Source: Branchiostoma floridae
Lineage: Eukaryota; Chordata; Leptocardii; Amphioxiformes; Branchiostomatidae
NCBI RefSeq assembly: GCF_000003815.2
Contig: NC_049996.1
Span: forward strand, 14,551,149 to 14,615,148
Length of the DNA stretch: 64,000 nt
Direction: 5' to 3'
The notes under the pieces: model-generated
The model's input: only the letters and a program-made list of their open reading frames with translations
What the model was told of the DNA's origin: nothing
The model's database searches: none
Shown: in pieces, positions 31,101 through 43,099 of the stretch
How positions within the stretch are numbered: position 1 is the first letter of the stretch
How the letters are laid out: each line of letters starts with the position of its first letter
Position numbers and translations under genes: made by a program

Positions 31101-34100
31101 AGTTATATATACACCATGCATTTCTTCAAAGGCATTGGAGTCACTCATGATTATCATACAATGCATTTTTCAAAGAATTAGATTTCAACAGTACGTTTTT
31201 CAAAGGCATTGGAGTTCAAAAGCATTTTTTTCAAAGGCATTGGAGTCACACATTATTAGTATACAATGCATTTTTCAAAGAATCGTATCTAAATAGTGCA
31301 TTTTTCAAAAGCATTGGACTTAAACAGTGCATTTTTCAAAGGCATCAGCTGTGACAAAGTGCATTTTAATAAGGCACTGGATTCACTTAATATGATTAGT
31401 ATACAATGCATTTTTCAAGAATTGCAAGAACTATATCTAAACAGTGCATTTTTCAAAATCATTGGATTCACACAGTGCATTTTTGAGAGGCATTGAAGTC
31501 ACTCACAATTAACAATAATAATACATAATAAACATTTTTCAAAAGGGTTGAAATTATTCAGTACTCTACTTCTTCAAAAGCATTGGATTTACTCAAACAA
31601 TAGTATATCTCAAAAGCATTAGATTTTTAGTATGCAGACATTTTTCAAAGGCATTTTTAGCAATGCTATGCAGAAATTTTTGAAAGGCATTCATGTTAGT
31701 ACACTGTATTCTTCAAAGGCATTGGACTTACACAGTTTGCAATCACACATCAAAAACATTCGAACATCTCAACAAAATCCAAGGTTAGACATGAAAACAT
31801 GTGGTTTATAACAACGTCATTTAAACAGTGCATTTTTCAAAATCATTGGAGTTACAAGGTGCATTTTCAAAAGGCATTTAATTGTGCATTTCAGTCTTTC
31901 AGTGCAAACCCATACGAAAAGCTACAAAAAAACAACCCAGATATGACATATAATTTCAAAATGACTTATTTCAAGTGTATATTCTGATAGAGGCAAAGAA
32001 AAAACCTGTTGTGTGAGGGGGGAGAACAATGATTTGGGTTGAAGGGGAAAAATATAATTTTGCATCAAATTAACACAGGCATATATCATGGATTTTAACT
32101 GCAAACTTGCCAAAAAATAGTCATACCTACTCTTGTCTACCTAGATATGATGATCATGATGACCTAGAACACATTTCAATTTCAAGCAGTGTTACTATAA
32201 CTTACTCCTTTATCAGTGCTGCAGTCTGATTGGTTACCTCTAGTCACATGATCTGAAAATGAAGCATTATGATTGGCGACTAACCTGAAGGAATTCGTCC
32301 AGTTCCACCTGGCCGTTCCGGTTGGTGTCCACCTCTTCCAGCATGTCGTGGAGTTGGTCATCCGAGATGTCAATCCCAAGATTCTAGTAGAAACAGACAT
32401 ACATATATATCAGAGAAACCTTAAGGAGAAAAATAAACACTTCTCCAACTCAGCAAATTTACATAATACTGTACAATTGTAGTGTGATGTTTTGTACAAT
32501 CATGTATACCTGTATGATAGTTCCTAGGTCCACATGGGTAATGAACCCCTTTGCCCCGGCGACCTTGTTGAAGCGTTTGGTGTAGCGCTCGATGTCGGCG
32601 ACCGGTAGGTTCGTGTCGGGCGTGATCTGCGCCCGCACGTCCAGATGAGCCTTCCCGCCCATCTCCATGTACAGGAACTCCTTTGCTGCCTCCTCCTCCT
32701 CCTATATATATACAGTGACAGTTCATACTGGTCAATATTTGAATAAATGAATACTGTAATTCACTTTGTCTTCTCGGTACCAAACGTTCACGGTCTGAGA
32801 AAATCTAACTATTCTCTGAACTAAATGTACACAGTGGCAACAGGTGTGTGTAAAAAATTTGTTATCGGTAATGATAAGTTCACATTACAGTCAAACCGTG
32901 AACATTACCGAAGTACATTTAAAAAATCAGGAATTACAGTAAATGAACTTGAATTTTAAATTTTTTTACGGAATCCAAGATGACAGCACTACCTTAAATT
33001 CGACGTGAAAGGAACTGAAATTTGAAAGGAAACATTTTTTTGCTAACTTTTGAAATCCTTATTATTATCTTACATATTGTAAAAAACCTTACCTATTATT
33101 TATCTAAATGCATTTTATCATGTCAATATCTAAAATAAAATGATATCTTTCCCCTAATAAAGATAAATTTTAAAGCACTTATATCAAACTCAATTTTATT
33201 TACACTGTGCTGAGTGAGTGTCTAAGTCCCATTCTTTTAGTTCCTACTTTCTCAAATTACATAGTCCAGAGGAAACACATTTCTCCTTACCTTGCATCTT
33301 TGGTTGCTCCATCCCAGTTCCTGCCCCAGGATCCTGACGATGGTCGGCAGGGCGGTCTCCGCAGCCTGCACATTCTGGAACCCCAGTCTGGTCCGCCTGG
33401 CGATCACATCAATGGCTGTACAGGCATACTCCTTCACTGCATACTTAACCTAGGGTAAAAGATTCAGTTGGAAATTCATTTGACTTAAGTTGAGGTTATG
33501 AAAATATTGTAGTGTCCTCCTAACGTCCCCTCTTCGCCCGAGAACTGGTCGCCGTTTCCTTCGGAGCTCACCGTGGCTCTGAATTCAGCAGAAACCTGGT
33601 CATCATTCTCGTAGTGTCTATGTCTAGGCATACTCCTTCACTGCATACTTCACCTAGGGTAAATGATTCAGTTGGACATTCATTTGACTTCAGTGAATGA
33701 ATGGTTTTATTTCGCATCAAGCGACAAACAATAACATACAATGGCAGCCTTCATTTCTTCGGCTGAATTGCAGTATGCTTTACACATGTTACAATTAAAA
33801 TGAAAAGCAATAGAGGTGCACAATTCCAAACATTATAAAACATAAGAATAATCACTTTTAAAATAACTGTGTATACATCCAAAGCTTATTTATACCTCTA
33901 CTCCTAAGTTGAAGTTATAAAAATATTCGTCACTGTATTCATGGGGTTAAGAAGGGGTGGCTGCCAGTACAGAAAATCACCTGAACCTGGACCTAATTGT
34001 TTGTGAAAACTTGTGAATGGGTGATACTCCAAACAATGGTCCATTTGGCACAAAGAAAATCTGTAGAGTATCTGACTCCCACTGGCATCTTAAAATCCCG

Positions 34101-37100
34101 TCTTCATGTAAACGCTGTAAGTTTGACTGTAGAAATGAATGTAAACTCTACTCTCCTTTCCTCTTGTTATTTTCTTGAACCGGTAAGCACCACAACTTGT
34201 GATACATTTTGGTCATTTTCTACTCAGTCCAAAATCCTTTGTTTTTACCGGTCCATCAAGAAAAACTGGTTTAGGCTTACTATTGGGAGCCTCCACAAAT
34301 CAAGTATTTCTCAGTGTAAGACTGTACAGTAGTGCCACCTAGCAGTTCATTCACAAACTGCAGTAGTTCCAATACCTCAGCCTCCAGGTAGGGGAAGTCC
34401 TCCACCAGCCTCTTGCCCACCACAGGCCAGCGTTTCCCCGTCATCTGAGCCATCTTAGCGACCTCAAAGGCTTTGTCTCCATAGGTGTGGGCCAGGTGCT
34501 GGGCAACCTAGAAACAATGGGAACAGTGGATACTTGTATGTTAGTATGTGCTGTCATAGGGCAAGGAAAAAACTGTTTCAGGACTTTATGTGTCTTGATG
34601 TCAGTAATTCAGTTAAACTGCAGTTTAATTTCTGAGTCAAAGGCATCTGCAAACTGCACATCTTATCCTACGGTCACATTTAGCCCGTAGGTGAAGCCAC
34701 AAATTTGTCGGATACATATGGAGGGTAGCCCTTGGTGTTTTCACTATTGGGCGATGGCATCTATTTGTCCCCGAGCCCCAGGCTGATTTTAACTACGATT
34801 TTCAAGAATATAAACAGCCAGACCATGCCCCAAAATAGGCAAATAGCCGCAGGGTGTCCCATGGTGTCCCATACGGGTCACATCCGAAAGGAAAAAAAAT
34901 CAGCCTGTACATGTAAACTACCCAGCAATACCAATAGTACCATAGCATTACATGGAAAGAAAGGTTTCTCATAAAGCATTTACAATTCATTTTATCCATT
35001 ATAGATGGCAAGCAAATGGCGAAAAATTGACATTTGCCATTGAAGACAATGACACTGACTTCTTCCATTTTTTCCTTCCTCATTTCTTACCTCATTCTCC
35101 AGCCCAAAGTCCTGCTCCAGTCTGATGAACATGGTTGGTGTGTGGGCATCCCCTCCCTCCAACATCAGTCCGTCTGTCTGACTCATTCATTCATTCATTC
35201 ATTCATCCATCCATCCATCCATCCATCCATCCATTCATTCACTCACTCACTCATTCGTCGTATCCATTTTTTTGATTATACTGCTGCTGGGATCCCTGTC
35301 ACAGGGGTAGGCAGCAGTCGGATAGTCTTCACACGGTGCTTCCATGCGGCTGATCTGTCCAGTGAGTCCAGCTCTGGGCTTCAACTTCATGGTTTACCTC
35401 ATGGCCGGACCCTACCTTCCACACCCGCAAGTTAGCCAAGCCCGCGACACTACCGGCTGCTCGTCGGTGACTGCTACCGGCACTGCCTGTGCCTTTATCC
35501 GTATGAAGAAACTTTCCATTTTGGTTTGGATAGGGCTTAACACCCGTTTTTTACGGCCGGATATCCTTCCTGACGCCAACCTGTAACCGCACTAACTGGG
35601 CTATTACATTCATCCATCACACCAGTCTGTCAGTTTATAGCCAGCTGCCGCAATGAAGCTACCCCAGGTCAGGTAGGAGCTTTGTATCGGGGGCTCGTCC
35701 CTTAGACAGGCTGCTTCCACTCCAGCTGATGACCCCTGTCTGGCCAAGACAGGAATAAGATTCCTTATTATAATTACCTCATTCTCGAGCCCAAAGTCCT
35801 GCACCAGTCTGATGAACATGGTTGGCGTGTAAGCGTCCCCTCCCTCCAACATTAGCCCATCTGTCTGACTCATTCATTCATTGTCATTCCTTCCTTCATT
35901 CATTCATTCATTCACTCTGTACCTCATTCTCGAGCCCAAAGTCCTGCACCAGTCTGATGAACATGGTAGGTGTGTAGGCGTCTCCTCCCTCCAACATCAG
36001 TCCGTCTGTCTGGCACTCCTTGTGTCTGGGTGCCAGATTACAGACCTCAATAGCCCTGTCCACCGTGTCAGAGGCCATCGACCGGTAGGTCGTCCACTTC
36101 CCTCCTGTAAAGGTCAAGGTAAAGCAGTCATTTCGATGAAGGCTAGACATACAGGTAATAGGATATGGCAAAAAGCAGTTACTCTGCTGGATAAAATACA
36201 ACTGGATATGATTTTGGAGACGTTCAAAATCATACCATATTCCAAAATCATATCCAGTTGCTTGAGTAACTGCTTTTTGGCCTACGTAAAGCAGTCATTC
36301 ACCCTTGAGGCAAAGCATCATGTCTTTTTCGAGTGGCTACAGGTAGTGAAAGTGTAATAGGGCTTTGGTATAACAGACTAAGGGATAAATAGAGAGAGAG
36401 TTGTACCTACCTGCAATGGTGACCAGGTTGGAAGGGCTGACCTCGATCACGTGGTTGCGGGAGATAGACTGGGTGTTCTTAGAGTTGGGGTCAGACACCA
36501 GCGGCCGAATCCCACTCCACGCGGCGAGCACATCCCCCCTCCTCACTTGAAAAAGACTTGATACGTTTACTCGGACTGTTAGGTCAGTCTATGTTCAGAA
36601 GAACCACATGGAAATATGTCACGCCGTTGTGGCATTCATAACTGACTTGAAAAAGACTTAATACGGTTACTATGACTGTTCAGTCAGTCTACATTCAGAA
36701 GACCCACATGGAAATATGTCGAGCCATTGTGGCATTCATAACTGACTTGAAAAAGACTTGAATATGGTTACTCGAACTGTTCAGGCAGTCTACGCAAAGT
36801 TCAAAAGACCCGCGCTGGAATACGTTATGCTGACGTGGCATTCATAACTATCTTCACCGCAAATTTTTCTGCAAAACTGAAATGCATGCAGGGTTGTACT
36901 AGGCAGCCCCCTTAAAGCTTGCAGTGGAATGTAATGCTGGATTAGTGCTGATCGAATTGATGCTGTGCTAATCTTGCATTTGGGGCATTAATGCGAACTA
37001 CAGCGTAGGAATATGCACATGCCAGCTTCGAAACTTAGCATACCAGCCACCCACTTTATGCACAAAATTCAGCAAAAATACTCTACAACTTGCTGCTTGC

Positions 37101-40100
37101 TGCCACCACCAAGCTCTGAAAAAATCTACATACCACTTTGCCAAACGAACCAACACAAAAGCTTGCCAATTTTGTACCTTGTAAGCCTGTCGAACAAGTA
37201 CAATAAAGTGTTGATTTGTTTCCAGTGTCAATTTAGTCTTTATTGTTTCTGAGCCATTTTCAAAGTTATTCAAGTTTTAACATATAATATGATATATGCT
37301 AGTCTTAATTAGAACTGTAGTTACTTTACTTTGTACCTAGTCAGGGCTTGAAATACTTTTTTCAACTACATTACCCAGGCGGCAACCTGAGTCAAAAGCC
37401 AGGTTGTGGCAGCAACATTTCTGGTTGCCCCACTTCCATGTTATTACTTTCTTTAAATCAGCTACTTATCCATTACCCTTTCTTCTAGTTACATGTACAT
37501 ATAATACAGTAGGTTTAACAAATACAATGAATAACTAAATGGTAAAGCCGATATGCACGGATGTGGGGGAAAAGCGGTGTTCCAACCGCAAAATTTCAGG
37601 TTGCACACTGCGCTACTTGGGTTCAAGATTAAGTTGCACCAAGCAAAATGTGGTTGCATTTGAAATTGTGCAAGTATATTGAGCACTGCCTTGTACAATC
37701 ATTGTCAGGGCTCAAAATACCACCTGCATATGCAGGTTAGTGCAGGTAAAATTGGAGCTGTGCAGGTATTTCTGGTGTCTACCTGCACCTAACATGCACT
37801 GGTCCATGTACTGGGTTTTATACATAAATGTCATATGATGTAGGTGTATGTGGATTGTTATTATCTGTATTGGCTGTTACCACCTATAAAGTATAAAAGA
37901 AAAATAATAGCAATGGTTCCTCAACAATCTTAGTATGATCCATACTTCCTAAATTCAGAGTGGTGCATGTAAAATCTGTCTGGTGCAGGTAATTTTCAAT
38001 GTTACCTGCACCAGTGCAGGTATGCAGAAAAAAGTATTTCGAGTCCTGATTGTGCAATAAAGTTATCAGATTCTACCTGACACATCTGGACTGAGGTAAT
38101 TCTTGATCTCGTTCAAGATGAACTGGATCTCCTTCTCCGTGGGCATGGGATTGTGGGTAACGTCGCAGGGGCTGTCCGTGGTTCCCGCGATCGTCAGGCC
38201 GGCCCACGGGAGGAAGAAGATCACGCGTCCGTCGCTCGTCGAGGGATCCAGCAAACCCATGGACTCAGGGCTGTGGGGGGATTACAATGACAACTTTTTT
38301 TAGTGATCAGGGCTCGAAATACCACCTGCTTATGCAGGTTAGCGCAGGTAAAATTGGAGCTGTGCAGGTATTTCTGGTGTCTACCTGCACCAAGCCTGCA
38401 CTGGTCCATGTACTGGGTTTTATACATAAATGTCCTATGATGAAGGTGTGTAAGGATTGTTATTAGCTGCTTTGATAAAGTATGAAAGAAAAAATAGCAA
38501 TGCATGGCTACTGAACAATTTTTGTATGATTCATATTTCTTAAGTTCAGAGTGGTGCAGGTAAAATTTGTCCGGTGCAGGTGATTTTCAATGTTACCTGT
38601 ACCAGTGCAGGTATGTAGAAAAAAGTATTTCGAGCCCTGATGATCATTTACAGATCTATCAAGTAAAGGTTTCCTATATGTTATTTCATTTTGCCACTGC
38701 ATTATGAAACCGTTCACATTGCACAACTGTAGCAACCTGGAAGGTGGATTGGTCTCACATACATGTAGCAGTAACTGTTGTAAAGCTTATATAGGATACC
38801 TGCATACCTGTGGTATAGTCATGTAGGATAATAGTTGGAGACTCACTTCAAATCACCCGAATGGAGGCCTGGCGAACCTCCGTCTTGTATCAGGCATACT
38901 GTGATTTACATCATTCACCCGGACTCCAGGAAAAATGGTGACCTATCAGTCACTAATAGAGATCCAAATCAAACCATACCAATCAAAGCAACCCTGCATA
39001 CCTGTAGTAGTCTGGCAGTATAATATGAACTCCTGCACTGGGCTGGCAGATGTTGGCGATCTGGGCATTGTCCATGTGCCGGATCCCATCTGTAAAGGGA
39101 CCAGTGGCATTGACCACACACTTGGCCTTGACTGTGATTTCTTGACCTGCAAAAGAGAACAAGAAGCAAGAATGCTAGCAGTGATTCTAAGATGTGCATT
39201 ACTCATTCATACAGGAATTTACTAAAAACCCTTAGTTTGTATAGTACAGTAAGAGTCAGGAGATATATACACAAATTCAAACTCAAGGTTTAACTCTAAT
39301 GATAGTATCCAAATGGTTGATGGCTACAAATGTATATTATTATCTAACAGTAACAGTCAACAGTCATTCATAATCTAGAATGGTCCTTTTGTTTGTTTTG
39401 CATAGCCAGTAAACAACTTTCTGGCACAACACACCAGTTTTGTGAGTACAAGCTGCACGTACCACAGGACTGACAGGTTTCAAACCCTTACTCTATTCAA
39501 AAGTGTTGCTCTCCTCAAACACATGTTCTATGTACATCCAAGAACATGTCCGTAACAGAAGCAAGGTACTCATTTTCACCGAGTCGAGCAATGAAAACAG
39601 ATGTTAACCCTTAAACTGTCAGAGTTTCAGCCCTATAAAATGCTATCAGTGCTAGGGTTGGCTGCTGACCTCCAAAAAGAAACCCCGAACAAGGCCGAAG
39701 TCCCTAACTTCTGGGGTCGTGCGCTACACGCGTGCAGAGTGAGAATACGCTATCCCGGATATATCTGGTTGTGGCACACAGGACATGTATACTATAGGTA
39801 TGCCGGATATATCCGGTTTTGGCAGTTTAAGGGTTAAGTGCCTTTCCCAAGAACAAAACAGAAGGACACCTGCTTGAAACTCAGAATCTCTTGTTCAAGT
39901 CAACAACAATTTCATTTCAAGCTCAACAGTCAGACAGTCTTTCATGACTGCCCCAGAGATGACCTCTTTCCCGCCGAGCAATGGTATATTGTATGAGCAA
40001 TTGGTCATGGATATTAGCTATGTTTTCCATTGAGGATCACATTGTGCATCCTTCAGTCATACATTGGAATCACAATAGAAAAGTGTCCCAGTATGTGTCT

Positions 40101-43065
40101 ACTGTATGACTGAGCTTTGCGAGTGTGTCTCACCAGTCAGACAGTCCTTCATGACTGCACCAGAGATGACCTCCTTCCCGTCGCCGTCCGTACTCTTGGT
40201 GAGAGACTTGACCTCCATGTGGTTTGCCACCGCGGCACCGTGCCGCGCCGCCGACAGGGCGATGGCCAGGTTCATACGGGCATCGTTGTGTTGGCCTGGA
40301 GGAAACAGACCTTGATTAACACCTTTCCCATTGTTGTAATGATTAATCTGATAAAATTTTCTTTGGAGAAAAACATACCTTTTCATCTGGTTTCTTAAAA
40401 AATTGTATGCTTTGCAGCTAAAACTGGTTGGAATTCTGCAACAATTGACTATATATACGAAATGTTTACACTAAGACTTCACTTGTTTACTAACAACATC
40501 CGTACAAATGTAGAAGCACCTGTCGTCTTGGGGCCATATCTAACACACTCCATTTTACATATACCGTTTTCTACACATGTATGTACTCTTACACACTAAA
40601 ATCAGACATTAAAGAATTAGCTCAAGCAATAAATTAGGAAGGTTCAAGTGTCCATTATTTAATGTAACAATATTATCAAGTCTTGATTAACGCCTTTCTC
40701 GTGGTTGTAATGAGTAACACAAATGAAATCTAAAACTATACTACAGGCAACATCCCTGAAGGGTCGCCAAAAATAACCGGACAAGACATTACCGTCATAG
40801 TAGACGATGGCCCCCACTAGTCTGTCCTTCTTCAGCATGGGGAAGAGTTCCAGGGCGCGGGACTTGGTCAGCATGTAGCTGGACTTCACGCACTGTGACC
40901 CCGCCACGAGGTCATACGCCTTGATACCCGCCCAGAAGTATGGGAGCTGCCACCATCTGGGAAACAAGCAGTGGTTGATATTCATGAATGAATGAATGAA
41001 GACCTTTGTTGTATTCAATATACAGTTACAGAAGTGTGTATCTTAATGTGTACACGATCGGAGACAACCAAACGCACGCCGTGCACACGATCGTACACAT
41101 GCTGTGCGTACGTTTGGGGTGGAGACCAGATTGACGGGGAGTCAGCTCATTATCACTGGGATATCGATAATGATCCCCCAGTTTGCACAATAGAAAGATA
41201 ATCAGACAATTGATTTTACGACCATCCAAGTCACCCCTTACAGTTGTATCACAGCCACTGGGTCAAGTACAGGTCACAACAAAAGAATAGTTTACAGATA
41301 CATGTATACATTGTGAGAAGGGTGTTCACATTGCATTCCATAAGTCCTGAGTTCGATCCAAAGCCGAGTCATTCCAAAGAAATGGTACATTCTGCTTTCT
41401 CTGCTCAGCACTCAGCACTTATGGAAAAAGGGTATGGTAGTTGAACACATAGACACTAGCCCCCTGCTGCAGTCATTGCAAAAAGTTGTGTGGACTAAGG
41501 GCTATAGAAACAGAGATGGTCACAGTTCTATACACCAGCATCTGGTGTAGGAATGACCTTAACTTTTTTTGAACTAATTGTATTGATAAAAGGCATAGTA
41601 AAACATGTGTGTTCTCACCTGTAGACATGCAACATGACAGGTGTGTTCTCACCTGTATACAGGTAACATGACAGGTGTGTTCTCACCTGTATACAGGTAA
41701 CATGACAGGTGTGTTCTCACCTGTAGACAGGTAACATGACAGGTGTGTTCTCACCTGTAGACAGGTAACATGACAGGTGTGTTCTCACCTGTATACAGGT
41801 AACATGACAGGTGTGTTCTCACCTGTATACAGGTAACATGCCAAGTGTGTTCTCACCTGTAGACAGGTAACATGCCAGGTGTGTTCTCACCTGTAGACAG
41901 GTAACATGACAGGTGTGTTCTCACCTGTATACAGGTAACATGACAGGTGTGTTCTCACCTGTATACAGGTAACATGACAGGTGTGTTCTCACCTGTAGAC
42001 AGGTAACATGACAGGTGTGTTCTCACCTGTAGACAGGTAATATGACAGGTGTTTTCTCACCTGTATACAGGTAACATGACAGGTGTGTTCTCACCTGTAG
42101 ACAGGTATCATGACAGGTGTGTTCTCACCTGTAGACAGGTAACATGATAGGGAGTGGCCCAGACAGGTGAGGTGCTATCTCCAGCAGGTTGGCTCGCTCG
42201 TGTAATGCCTCCTTTACAAGGTTGTACTGTACAGGTGGTTAAAAAAACATGTCACATTTTCCATAATCTCACTGTTGAATACAAATAGAGCATTTTCCCT
42301 CACTTTCCATATCAATTAATCAGACAGAGTGTCTCTTTTTGCATGTCAATGGTCGTAGCTCAAGAGTACACAACACTTTAATTTGTGTTTTATCGGCAAG
42401 ATTATGTTAAGTACATGTAGCCTGGTATTGCCTTCTTTGAGCTTTGGAGTAGTAGTAGTTTAAATAGTCCAAAATGGACCAAACAAGTACTAGTACAATC
42501 AGGAGGCTCCTCATTAGCATAATGTATGCACATTTATTCACCTGTTCCTTGTCCAGGCCCATGATGGCTTTCTGCAGGTACCTGACCCCCCATGGATCAG
42601 TTTGGTACTGCGGCCCTCATTAGCATAAGTATGAATCTCATTTGCATAATGTATGCAAATTTATTCACCTGTTCCTTATCCAGTCCCATGATGGCTTTCT
42701 GCAGATACCTGACTCCCCCATGGATCAGTTTGGTACTGTGACCCTCATTAGCATAAGTATGGCTCTCATTTGCATAATTTATGCAAATTTATTCACCTGC
42801 TCTTTGTCCAGGCCCATGATGGCTTTCTGCAGGTACCTGACTCCCCCATGGATCAGTTTGGTGCTGCGACTGCTGGTGCCAGCTGAGAAGTCGTCCCTCT
42901 CCACTAGCGCTGTTTTCAACCCTGATAGTAAAGACACAGTCACCATCATCATCATTAATCATCCTCTATGAGGTGCAGCAACTAAAGTCACAGTCACAGT
43001 CAAATAACATATGTAAACTAATTACCTTCATGAATTGAGGTAATTGTTTTTAGTGTATCTGTAGC

Positions 43066-43099
<34 letters not shown>

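Noticed and set aside
41605-42148. Regular short repeats resembling a CRISPR array
   Set aside because: Units are contiguous without unique spacers and derive from a GPD2 exon border in a eukaryotic gene.
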